Both the position numbers and the translations under genes were made by a program. From CAMPJM01 sp964440915 (lineage in GTDB: Bacteria > Bacteroidota > Bacteroidia > Cytophagales > Cyclobacteriaceae): a DNA stretch of 21,712 nucleotides. The notes under the pieces are model-generated. The model searched no databases, had not been told where the DNA came from, and worked only from the letters and a program-made list of their open reading frames with translations. Of this stretch, positions 7,481 through 14,832 are shown piece after piece. Numbering within the stretch: the first letter of the stretch is position 1; every line of letters starts with the position of its first letter. Where the stretch lies: assembly GCA_964440915.1 (NCBI GenBank), contig CAYTTV010000054.1:1-21712 (forward strand), given 5' to 3'.

Positions 7481-8653
7481 ATGAAGCATAAAATATTGCA
7501 ATCCTTTTCGGTCGATTTTTCTTATCCTGTTTGGTTTACCACAGGGCTTTTCAATGAAGAGAATGATTTACTGAGGAAGGTTTTAAATGGCACTGAGGCT
7601 AATAAGGCCAATGTTGCTTTTGTGGTGGATGAGGGCGTAGTGTTGGCTCAGCCCAATCTTTTGCCCGACTTAGAAAAGTATTTTAAGGCATACGATACAA
7701 CCATGAAGCTTGCCTGCGATCACCTGATTGTGAAAGGGGGTGAGGAGGTAAAAAATGATCTGAAGGAATTTGAAAAGGTGCTTGCGTTGGTAAACGAAGC
7801 TAAGATAGACCGCCAAAGTTATATAGTAGCCATTGGAGGTGGAGCGGTTCTGGATATGGTAGGATTTGCTTCCTCCATAGCCCATAGAGGGGTGAGGCAC
7901 ATCCGAATCCCTACCACGGTGCTTTCTCAAAATGATTCTGGTGTTGGGGTAAAAAATGGCATTAATTACTTCGGCAAAAAGAACTTTTTAGGGGCTTTTA
8001 ATCCTCCTCTTGCCGTATTGAATGATGTGGACTTCTTGAGAACTTTAACAGAGAGAGATTGGCGGTCTGGCATATCAGAAGCCATTAAAGTAGCCCTCAT
8101 CAAAGACAAAGCCTTCTTTCATAAGCTAAAAGCCGACACCAAAAGTCTGATGGAGCGAGACCCAAAAACAATGAATACTTTGATTTATCGTTGTGCGGAA
8201 CTTCATATAGACCATATTGCTTCTAAAGATCCTTTTGAGAAAGGCTCTTCCCGACCGTTAGATTTCGGCCACTGGGCTGCACATAAGTTAGAGCAACTGA
8301 CAGACTTTTCTTTGAAACACGGAGAAGCTGTAGCGATTGGTATTGCACTAGATGTTGCTTACTCCTATGTAAGCGGTATGATCACAAAATCAGCATGGGA
8401 AGAAATTATCGATATGATCGGCGCATTTGGTTTTAAACTGTATGTGCCTGAGCTTGAAGATGATCGGGATTTGATAGCAGGTCTTGAGGAGTTTCGGGAG
8501 CATTTGGGAGGAAAATTAACGATCATGTTACTGGAGGGAATTGGTGTAGGAAAGGAAGTAAATGAAATGAACGAAGCCAATATATTGCAGGCCCGAGATT
8601 TATTAAAGGAAGCAGAAGCCGATAGAAATAGAAGAGCATATGTTGTTAAATAA
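7481..8653 (+). CDS. eboD: EboD, 3-dehydroquinate synthase-like sugar-phosphate cyclase
   Basis: A 390-residue member of the sugar-phosphate cyclase family that includes AroB. True AroB turns DAHP into 3-dehydroquinate using NAD and a metal. Visible here are the NAD-binding GGGAVLDMVGFAS (119-131), IPTTVLSQNDSGVGVKNGIN with K158, SEAIKVALI (E200, K203), FGHWAAHKLE (H264) and HGEAVAIG (H280). E200, H264 and H280 correspond to the three metal ligands of dehydroquinate synthase, with the same 16-residue spacing between the two His. The usual FGHxxGHxxE has Ala in place of the second Gly, a difference typical of divergent branches. It is therefore probably an active cyclase with a pathway-specific substrate rather than the housekeeping AroB. 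The frame overlaps eboE by 14 bases. Confidence 0.92.
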   Translation: MKHKILQSFSVDFSYPVWFTTGLFNEENDLLRKVLNGTEANKANVAFVVDEGVVLAQPNLLPDLEKYFKAYDTTMKLACDHLIVKGGEEVKNDLKEFEKVLALVNEAKIDRQSYIVAIGGGAVLDMVGFASSIAHRGVRHIRIPTTVLSQNDSGVGVKNGINYFGKKNFLGAFNPPLAVLNDVDFLRTLTERDWRSGISEAIKVALIKDKAFFHKLKADTKSLMERDPKTMNTLIYRCAELHIDHIASKDPFEKGSSRPLDFGHWAAHKLEQLTDFSLKHGEAVAIGIALDVAYSYVSGMITKSAWEEIIDMIGAFGFKLYVPELEDDRDLIAGLEEFREHLGGKLTIMLLEGIGVGKEVNEMNEANILQARDLLKEAEADRNRRAYVVK

Positions 8654-9842
8654 CGGGAGTCATCTTACCTATTGTACCAATATCCACCCAGGGGTGTCAT
8701 GGGAGGATCATTTTGAACAGCTCAAGCAACATTTACCCTCCATACGCGCCCGTGTTGCACCTGACGAAGATTTTGGAGTAGGGTTGCGTTTGGCAGCCGT
8801 GGCCGCAGAAACTTTGAGCAGCCCTGGGAAATTGGAAGCGTTTAAGGCCTTCCTTCAGGAAAACAACCTGTATGTTTTCACTATGAATGGTTTCCCATAC
8901 GGAAATTTTCACCACGACAGGGTAAAAGAGCAGGTGCATCAGCCCGATTGGCGCACACCCGAAAGATTAACCTATACTAAACGTTTGTTTGCTCTCCTTC
9001 AGGAATTGGTTCCTGAAGGGCTGGATGGCGGTATTTCTACTTCTCCACTTTCTTATAAGCCTTTGTTCACAACGGAGAGGGAGCTTGACGAGTCTTTACA
9101 AACATCTTTATACAATCTGGTAGAAGTTGTCGCTTTCCTGCATGAGGTGAGAGAGCGCAAGGGGATATCCATGCACTTGGACATAGAGCCCGAACCGGAT
9201 GGCATCCTAGAAGACACCCACGATGTTATCAATTTCTATAATGAATGGTTGCTGAGCAAAGGCGTTCCGTTATTAGGGAAACGACTTGGCATCAATGATA
9301 CTGAATCAGAAGCTGCTATAAGACGACATATCCAAATTTGTTACGATGTTTGTCACTTTGCTTTGGTTTATGAAGAACCTGTTGATGCTTTTGAAGCATT
9401 TAAGAAAGAAGGCATAGAGATTGGGAAAATACAACTGTCTTCGGCCCTTCAAACCTTGGTGAAAAAAGACAATGCCCTTGGGAAAGAAGAATTAAAACAG
9501 TTTGAAGAAGATGTTTATTTACATCAAGTCATCACAAGAGATAGGCAAGGTCAGATAAAAAGCTATAGCGATCTTCCAGTAGCTTTTAAAGATTGCCCTA
9601 CAGATTTTGAAGGGGAATGGCGCGTGCATTTTCACGTCCCTTTATTTACAGAACAATATGGCCATCTGTCTTCTACTCAAAAAGACGTCTCCAAAACGCT
9701 AGCGCTCGTGCAGCAAGAAGGTATGAAGGCCCATTTAGAAGTGGAAACCTACACTTGGGACGTATTGCCTGAACCGTTGAAGCTAGACATTCAAGGGTCT
9801 GTAGCACGAGAGCTACAATGGGTAAAAGCTCAAATATTGTGA
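8640..9842 (+). CDS. eboE: EboE, sugar-phosphate isomerase-like TIM barrel
   Basis: A 400-residue protein of the EboE family, related to xylose-isomerase-like TIM-barrel enzymes and often annotated as a metabolite traffic protein. The opening HLTYCTNIHPGVSWEDHF (about 8-25) is the family signature. Candidate metal or substrate residues are E183 and E185 in HLDIEPEPDG, D236 and H239 in CYDVCHFAL, Q265 in KIQLSSA, and the His pair in WRVHFHVPLF (about 323-332). No signal peptide is present, so it is probably cytosolic. The start at ATG 8640 lies within the end of eboD, indicating translational coupling. A 148-base gap with an inverted repeat and a promoter-like element follows before eboF. The reaction is unknown. 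Confidence 0.92.
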   Translation: MLLNNGSHLTYCTNIHPGVSWEDHFEQLKQHLPSIRARVAPDEDFGVGLRLAAVAAETLSSPGKLEAFKAFLQENNLYVFTMNGFPYGNFHHDRVKEQVHQPDWRTPERLTYTKRLFALLQELVPEGLDGGISTSPLSYKPLFTTERELDESLQTSLYNLVEVVAFLHEVRERKGISMHLDIEPEPDGILEDTHDVINFYNEWLLSKGVPLLGKRLGINDTESEAAIRRHIQICYDVCHFALVYEEPVDAFEAFKKEGIEIGKIQLSSALQTLVKKDNALGKEELKQFEEDVYLHQVITRDRQGQIKSYSDLPVAFKDCPTDFEGEWRVHFHVPLFTEQYGHLSSTQKDVSKTLALVQQEGMKAHLEVETYTWDVLPEPLKLDIQGSVARELQWVKAQIL

Positions 9843-9897
9843 GGTTCCGCATATCCCCCTAAATGACAATGATTATTTCTCTTCAATAAGAGCAGTG

Positions 9898-9936
9898 GGC
9901 TTTAGTCTATCGCTTATTTGCTGTTTGTCTAAAGCC
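9898..9936. repeat. 8-bp inverted repeat upstream of eboF
   Basis: GGCTTTAG (9898-9905) and CTAAAGCC (9929-9936) face each other across 23 bases in the eboE-eboF gap, just upstream of the TAACTTTG element. It may be an operator or a weak transcript hairpin. Confidence 0.35.
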
Positions 9937-9955
9937 ACATCAGGCATAAATTCGG

Positions 9956-9963
9956 TAACTTTG
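9956..9963 (+). promoter_or_regulatory. Candidate internal -7 element before eboF
   Basis: TAACTTTG, identical to the octamer before eboA, ends 27 bases before the eboF ATG. No clear -33 TTTG is seen at the expected distance. It suggests eboF can be transcribed separately from the rest of the cluster. Confidence 0.4.
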
Positions 9964-9990
9964 GAGGGTTAGGAAATTATCTTGCCCATT

Positions 9991-11376
9991 ATGAATAAAA
10001 CTGTAGTAATTAATATCGTAGCCTTGTCTTCCGAGCTGATCGGGGAGCATACACCTTTTTTGGCCAATTACATCAAAGGAAAAAAGAAAGCTAAAGTGAA
10101 GCCAATCGTGCCAGCGGTCACTTGTAGTGCTCAATCGACCTATGTCACAGGAAAAACACCAGGAGAACATGGTGCAGTAGGAAATGGCTGGTACTTTAAA
10201 GACGAATGTGAGATCAAGTTCTGGCGACAATCCAACAAGCTGGTGCAGGCAAAGAAGATATGGGAAATTGCCAAAGAGGCTGATCCTTCTTTTACCAGTG
10301 CCAATATTTGTTGGTGGTATAATATGTATTCTACAGTCGACTATTCTGTAACACCTCGGCCAATGTACCCTGCAGATGGGCGTAAAATCCCAGACTGCTA
10401 TACACACCCCTTTAGCCTGCGGGACGAACTGCAAGATAAGTTGGGCACTTTTCCACTTTTCAAATTCTGGGGACCAGCCACTACCATTGAGTCCAGTCAG
10501 TGGATCGCCAATGCTGCCAAATACATTGAAGATAAGTATTCACCTACTTTGTCATTTGTCTATCTGCCGCATCTTGACTATATCTTGCAGCAGGTAGGGA
10601 TCGATTTTGATAAGGCTGCGGGCCACCTAAAAGAAATAGACAACATATGCAGCGACCTTGTCCATTTCTTTGAACAGAAGGGTGCCAAAGTTATTCTGCT
10701 TTCTGGATATGGCATTACGGATGTTACAAGGCCAATACACCTGAATAGGGCATTTAGGGAAAAAGGTTATATCGAATTCAGGGAAGAAATGGGGCGTGAA
10801 GTATTGGATGCAGGAGCCAGCAAGGTTTTTGCTGTCGCGGATCATCAAGTTGCTCACATATATTTAAATGACAAATCGCTGATGTCGGAAGTTAGAAATA
10901 TTTTGGAGCAGACGGAGGGGATTGGGGAGATATTGGATGAAGAAGGTAAGAAACGGTATGGTTTGGATCACGACAGGGTAGGAGATCTGGTGGCTATAGC
11001 GGACAAAGACTCGTGGTTTACCTATTACTATTGGTTGGATGATGCCAAAGCGCCAGATTATGCTCGAACGGTAGACATTCACCGAAAACCTGGCTATGAC
11101 CCTGTAGAGTTATTTATCGATCCCGCCATAAAGTTCCCGATGTTGAGTATTGGGTCTAAGGTAATTAAAAAGAAATTAGGTTTTCGGCAGCTTATGAACG
11201 TGACGCCACTTGACGCCACACTAGTCAAGGGCTCGCACGGAAGAGTGCCAGAAAATGACAATCAGTGGCCTATTTTTGTCGGAGAACAACTAGAAGAAGG
11301 GAAAGCAAGCATAGAAGCCGTTGACGTTTTTGCTTATATCCTAAAAACATTGGGCCTAGAAAGTAATTCCAAATAG
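9991..11376 (+). CDS. eboF: EboF, alkaline-phosphatase-fold (nucleotide pyrophosphatase-like) protein
   Basis: A 461-residue member of the alkaline phosphatase superfamily, usually annotated as a nucleotide pyrophosphatase/phosphodiesterase. The nucleophile position is kept as T44 in PAVTCSAQSTYVTG, as are D196 in YLPHLDYILQ and H416 in GSHGRVP. Compared with bacterial NPP, however, the N-terminal metal Asp is absent (NIVALS, about 8-13), the His four residues after D196 is Gln (Q200), and the usual DHG is GYG (239-241). A family-specific VADHQVAHIYLN (282-293) and FTYYYWLDD (343-351) are present. The start is placed at ATG 9991; a TTG nine bases earlier would add only three residues. There is no signal peptide, although the superfamily is often exported. 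It may not be a standard phosphodiesterase. Confidence 0.9.
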   Translation: MNKTVVINIVALSSELIGEHTPFLANYIKGKKKAKVKPIVPAVTCSAQSTYVTGKTPGEHGAVGNGWYFKDECEIKFWRQSNKLVQAKKIWEIAKEADPSFTSANICWWYNMYSTVDYSVTPRPMYPADGRKIPDCYTHPFSLRDELQDKLGTFPLFKFWGPATTIESSQWIANAAKYIEDKYSPTLSFVYLPHLDYILQQVGIDFDKAAGHLKEIDNICSDLVHFFEQKGAKVILLSGYGITDVTRPIHLNRAFREKGYIEFREEMGREVLDAGASKVFAVADHQVAHIYLNDKSLMSEVRNILEQTEGIGEILDEEGKKRYGLDHDRVGDLVAIADKDSWFTYYYWLDDAKAPDYARTVDIHRKPGYDPVELFIDPAIKFPMLSIGSKVIKKKLGFRQLMNVTPLDATLVKGSHGRVPENDNQWPIFVGEQLEEGKASIEAVDVFAYILKTLGLESNSK

Positions 11377-11385
11377 GTTTTTAAC

Positions 11386-11434
11386 CTGCTGTAAGCTCAG
11401 CCTTATTAATCCTGCAAGGCGTTGCTTACAGCAG
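11386..11434. terminator. Strong nested hairpin between convergent eboF and batA-like genes
   Basis: CTGCTGTAAGC (11386-11396) pairs perfectly with GCTTACAGCAG (11424-11434); a second 5-bp stem GCCTT/AAGGC (11400-11404 and 11416-11420) is nested inside. The right arm lies within the last codons of the BatA-like gene. A smaller hairpin, AGGTT-TTT-AACCT (11375-11387), precedes it at the eboF stop. It probably ends transcription from both sides, but no good T-run follows in either direction. Confidence 0.5.
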
Positions 11435-12455
11435 TGGATTTCAATAGTAGCCACAATAGGAATAGTACCACTGCCCACGTGAGATAAATGTGGTAATAGT
11501 CTACCGTATTTTTGTAAGTGGTTTCTTTAATTTCCACTTTCTCATACTTGTCTATCGTGTCAAACACTGTTTGTAATGCTTCATTATCAGACGCTCTAAA
11601 GAAACTTCCTTCGCCAATTTCAGCTATTCTTCTTAGCGTGGTCTCATCCAAAGTGTTTTCGATATAGTTGGTTCTGCCAAAGAAATCTTTGCCCATGGGC
11701 ACGCGTCCTTCTCGCCCTATGGCCACAGCATATATCTTGATATCGAATGCATGGGCCAGTTCTGCTGCTGTAATAGGATCTATATTGCCAGCTGTATTGT
11801 CACCATCACTTAGTAAGATCACTACTTTTGATTTGGCGTCTGATTCGCGCAGCCGGTTGGTTGATACAGCCAACGCACTACCGATGGCTGTGCCCCGGCT
11901 TTCTATTTTGTCAAAGGAGATGTCGTCGATGTAGGTATATAACAGGTCGTAGTCGGTGGTCAATGGTGCCAGGGAGTAGGCATCTCCAGAAAATATCACC
12001 AAGCCTATTCTGTCTTGAAAGCGGCCCTCCACAAAATCACGGGCTACATTTTTGGCAGCTTGGAGCCTATTTGGCCTAAAGTCTTCTATCTTCATCGATT
12101 CGGAAATGTCGATAGCCAAAACAATATCAATCCCTTCAGTCCATTGGTCTACCTGCTCATTGGTTCTTTGCGGCCGGGCCAATGCTACAATAACAAGCAC
12201 CATCACGAGGGTCATGACCAAGTCAGGGATGAAGCGGATTAACGTAGTGGTATTCCATTTTATGGCCTTCTTTGGCAGTGCAATGTCTAACTTTTGTCGC
12301 AACCTGAAGTTGAGCAGCCAGCGCAATACATAGAAGGCGGGGATGAGGGCCAAAAGATAAAGCACGTAAGGGTACTCCCAAGCTATAGAGAAAAATGTGC
12401 TAGGATAAAACCATTCTGGCGATAGCCATTCCCAAGTGTATTCGCTTCCTTTCAT
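11406..12455 (-). CDS. batA: BatA-like von Willebrand factor A domain membrane protein
   Basis: A 349-residue inner-membrane protein with the BatA layout: two membrane segments near the N-terminus (about 26-48 and 75-95), a periplasmic vWA domain (about 108-300), and a C-terminal membrane helix (about 322-342). The metal-dependent adhesion site is intact: DISES (about 116-120), a Thr in the SRGTAIGSA region, and LLSDGDNTAG. BatA proteins were named for Bacteroides aerotolerance and are thought to work with MoxR-type AAA ATPases in cell-envelope maturation or stress. Its ATG overlaps the stop of the BatD-like gene (ATGA), so they are translationally coupled. The N-terminus is somewhat longer than usual, with a Trp-rich stretch (YTWEWLSPEWFYPSTF). 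Confidence 0.9.
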   Translation of the reverse strand: MKGSEYTWEWLSPEWFYPSTFFSIAWEYPYVLYLLALIPAFYVLRWLLNFRLRQKLDIALPKKAIKWNTTTLIRFIPDLVMTLVMVLVIVALARPQRTNEQVDQWTEGIDIVLAIDISESMKIEDFRPNRLQAAKNVARDFVEGRFQDRIGLVIFSGDAYSLAPLTTDYDLLYTYIDDISFDKIESRGTAIGSALAVSTNRLRESDAKSKVVILLSDGDNTAGNIDPITAAELAHAFDIKIYAVAIGREGRVPMGKDFFGRTNYIENTLDETTLRRIAEIGEGSFFRASDNEALQTVFDTIDKYEKVEIKETTYKNTVDYYHIYLTWAVVLFLLWLLLKSTAVSNALQD

Positions 12456-13333
12456 TTTGATTTCACCTCCTCTGCTTTCACCTGATAACGCTCTTGTGCA
12501 AACACTTTTAGATTTACCAGATCGTTATAGGCCTCTTCTTTTTTGAACCTGCCATAAATATTCTTGTCCATATTCCTCAAAGCTGTTTGAAGTCCAGTGT
12601 CTTTATGATAAACTGAAAGTTCCTTCGTGGTAAGTTTTGTATAAGGGATCCGTTCCAGCTTTTCCATATATCGTTTCCAAAAGTTAAAGTTTGCTTCTGC
12701 GGAAACTTTTGTGCCTGTGGATTCTAATTCCGATATATTGGCATCATACTGCTTTATAAACTTTTCATGGGCCTTGCGTAGTCGGTACAAGGCAATTCCT
12801 CGTCGGATTTGTTTTCCAAAAATCAATAAAACTGCCACCACAAGCAATACCAGCGTAACTACAAAGACAATTAAATAAGGATAGTTGAACAGTAAGGGAA
12901 CATCCCGGTATGCAGTGGTTTCTTGCATTGGATCGCTGGGCGATACCTGAACCGACTCTAAGAATATAGTGTCCTGCTGGGCATAAACAGCCACACTATC
13001 CCCTCCTTCTATCACATATATAGGCAACCTAAATACCTGAAGGCTGTCCATTTCAAATGATTGAAGTTGATATACCACACTATCGAAGCTGAAGCCATCG
13101 GATGAAACGGTATTGCTATACTGCTTGTCGACTAATTCAAACGGGGCAAAATCATAGGTAGAATCCGGAAAGACAACAGTTTGGTCATCGGGATATTTAA
13201 GGGTGAGCACATAAGATATTTTCTCCCCTACCTTCATGCTATTCTGCAAGAATGACCCTTCAGGACTGGTTAGTTGTGCCAGCACCCATGAAGGCATGAG
13301 ACAGCAAAACAAAAAGATAATATACTTAGACAC
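12452..13333 (-). CDS. BatD-like exported membrane-anchored protein
   Basis: A 293-residue protein with an N-terminal signal peptide (hydrophobic to about residue 18, likely cut at VLA-Q), a periplasmic part rich in beta-type sequence (about 20-150) with the opening pattern of BatD-type Ig-like domains (KVGEKISYVLTLKYPDD), one membrane helix (about 152-174), and a basic cytosolic tail of about 115 residues. The family function is unknown. It sits between DUF58 and batA genes, overlapping both (8 bases with the DUF58 gene, 4 with batA), which is the place where Bacteroidota encode such a partner. The name BatD-like is a call from layout and context more than from strong residue matches. Confidence 0.7.
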   Translation of the reverse strand: MSKYIIFLFCCLMPSWVLAQLTSPEGSFLQNSMKVGEKISYVLTLKYPDDQTVVFPDSTYDFAPFELVDKQYSNTVSSDGFSFDSVVYQLQSFEMDSLQVFRLPIYVIEGGDSVAVYAQQDTIFLESVQVSPSDPMQETTAYRDVPLLFNYPYLIVFVVTLVLLVVAVLLIFGKQIRRGIALYRLRKAHEKFIKQYDANISELESTGTKVSAEANFNFWKRYMEKLERIPYTKLTTKELSVYHKDTGLQTALRNMDKNIYGRFKKEEAYNDLVNLKVFAQERYQVKAEEVKSK

Positions 13334-14204
13334 TTTTTCTGGTTTTATTCCGGAGTTTGAAAAGTTTGATCAATTGCGGCACATAATCCTCTTTGGTATT
13401 CAGGGAAAGATAATTGGCCTGATTTCTTTTACAAAAAGTATGGAGGTCGAATTGACCTTCCTGTAAATGTTGCTGCATTGTGCTTCTGAAATTTTTTGAA
13501 GAGGTATTGATCCATATCGTCTTTTGACTTTCTTTTTCATATAAAGGAATAATGCCCAGCTTGGGCAGGTTCACTTCCCGATTGTCAGAAATTTTAATCA
13601 CCACAAGATCGTGCTTTCTTGCCAAGGCCTTCAAGTTATGTTCGTAATCTTCGTCTATGAAATCAGAAATCAGGATCACCACACTTCTTCTTTTTATGGC
13701 TTTCAAAGCATATAGGATTGCCTTGCTCAGATTGGTTTTTATGGATACTGGTTTAAGCTCAAACAACCTTTTAATGAGCTGGTAGCCATGAGAGGCGCCA
13801 GTGCCGGGCCTTAGGTATTGCTCTTTCTGATCAGAATAACAGATCAGGCCCACGTGGCTATTTTCTTTTATGGCCGATAGTGTGAGTACGCCACAAATTT
13901 CCTTTCCAATATCTATTTTTTTCTGACCTTGGCTGCCGATTTCTTGTGAGGCACTCACATCGAGCAGGAAAAATATGGTTTGCTCCTTTTCTTCTTTATA
14001 GGTTTTTACGTAAGTACCATTCCCTTTGGCGGTCACATTCCAGTCAATCGTCCTTATATCGTCGCCATATTGATAAGTCCTTATGTCGTCCGATTCCAGC
14101 CCCGAACCTTTGAAAATGGAATGATAGTTGCCCTGCATCTGGGCTGTGATGGCCTTGCGAATCTGTATTTCGTACTTACGAAGTTTTTTTACAAGTTCCC
14201 TCAT
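13326..14204 (-). CDS. DUF58 domain protein with vWA-like fold
   Basis: A 292-residue cytosolic protein of the DUF58 family. The signature region is clear: GNYHSIFKGSGLESDDIRTYQYGDDIRTIDWNVTA spans about residues 25-59, holding the family core YxxGDDxRxIDWxxxA. It is followed by FLLDVSASQ (about 77-85), a DxSxS metal site, and by VVILISDFID (about 170-179). DUF58 proteins accompany MoxR ATPases and vWA membrane proteins and may act as their adaptors. It is the first gene of the operon, and its stop overlaps the BatD-like gene. The moxR gene that commonly precedes it is absent; upstream is a 256-base divergent region. Confidence 0.92.
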   Translation of the reverse strand: MRELVKKLRKYEIQIRKAITAQMQGNYHSIFKGSGLESDDIRTYQYGDDIRTIDWNVTAKGNGTYVKTYKEEKEQTIFFLLDVSASQEIGSQGQKKIDIGKEICGVLTLSAIKENSHVGLICYSDQKEQYLRPGTGASHGYQLIKRLFELKPVSIKTNLSKAILYALKAIKRRSVVILISDFIDEDYEHNLKALARKHDLVVIKISDNREVNLPKLGIIPLYEKESQKTIWINTSSKNFRSTMQQHLQEGQFDLHTFCKRNQANYLSLNTKEDYVPQLIKLFKLRNKTRKSV

Positions 14205-14460
14205 AAGCGCTGACTATATAATATTAAAGCAATTGTGCATTGTGAAAAGATAAATAAAAAAGGTCTTTATCTTTGCCATCTTATGCAATGGCAGCCTAAA
14301 TGGCTAAATTATGAACTTTTGATCAAACTCTTCAAACTCATTTTCATTAAACAGCGTTATGGCGTTAATAAAAGTTTGAAACGACCGATGATAGAACGTC
14401 GGAAAGTGATCAAAATTTCCCCAATTTTAAAATTAGAACATAAATAAGTATTTTTCCTCC
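14205..14460. other. Divergent intergenic region between DUF58 operon and DUF4296-mutS2
   Basis: A 256-base AT-rich region. On the plus strand it contains a -7-like element (14268-14275), a 10-bp palindrome TTTGATCAAA (14318-14327) and two copies of TCAAACTC nine bases apart (14323-14330 and 14332-14339). A short basic reading frame (ATG 14283 to stop 14447, 54 codons) is present but unsupported. No minus-strand -7 element was found for the DUF58 operon. Confidence 0.4.
14268..14275 (+). promoter_or_regulatory. Candidate -7 element upstream of DUF4296-mutS2
   Basis: TATCTTTG fits TAnnTTTG and is the same octamer as before ccoI. It would give a leader of about 180 bases before the DUF4296 gene. 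A TTG at the right upstream distance is not evident, so support is limited. Confidence 0.3.
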
Positions 14461-14826
14461 GTGAGAAAAGTTTTTTTAGCAATAGTACTGACCACAGCTT
14501 TGTTTGGATGCAAGAAAAAGCAGGAGAAGCCCATAGGCGTGCTTTCTCAAGCAGAAATGGTGGGCTTCATGATCGATATGCATATAGCCGAAGCAAGGAT
14601 CAACGATTTGAGTGTGAGGAGGGACTCCGCGGTTTATCTTTTTGAGACCATGGAAGATTCTTTATATAAAAAACATGGCATCGCCCATGATTCTATTTAC
14701 CTGGCCAGCTATGAGTATTACCTCAACAATATAGGGGAAATGGAGAATATTTATAGCGCTGTGGTGGACAGTCTAAGTCTGAGAGAACGGTTGTCCAAAA
14801 TGGAAGCGGAGAAAGAGAAAGAGTAG
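14461..14826 (+). CDS. DUF4296 domain lipoprotein
   Basis: A 121-residue predicted lipoprotein. It starts at GTG and opens with a lipoprotein signal peptide ending LTTALFGC (Cys at residue 17), followed by KKKQEK. The DUF4296 signature follows: LSQAEMVGFMIDMHIAEARI (about 29-48), then a YLFETMEDSLYKKHGI segment (about 60-75) and SYEYYLNN (about 83-90). The family is restricted to Bacteroidota and its function is unknown. The GTG start is chosen because no in-frame ATG precedes the signal peptide. It ends six bases before mutS2 and is probably cotranscribed. The C-terminus is charged and helical (RERLSKMEAEKEKE). Confidence 0.85.
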   Translation: MRKVFLAIVLTTALFGCKKKQEKPIGVLSQAEMVGFMIDMHIAEARINDLSVRRDSAVYLFETMEDSLYKKHGIAHDSIYLASYEYYLNNIGEMENIYSAVVDSLSLRERLSKMEAEKEKE

Positions 14827-14832
14827 AAGGTA

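Noticed and set aside
8640..8653. Overlap of eboD and eboE as a possible frameshift
   Set aside because: Both proteins are full length with intact ends, so the 14-base overlap is normal translational coupling.
7481..8653. Annotation of eboD as housekeeping aroB
   Set aside because: The gene sits within ebo and shows FGHWAAHKLE instead of the standard FGHxxGHxxE; it is better treated as the ebo-specific cyclase.
9940..10434. 164-codon minus-strand frame opposite eboF
   Set aside because: It runs across the eboF coding start and has no domain features; the plus-strand frame is clearly the real gene.
14283..14447. 54-codon plus-strand frame in the DUF58-DUF4296 gap
   Set aside because: It follows a -7-like element but has no recognisable features, no ribosome site and a highly basic AT-driven composition, so I do not call it a gene.
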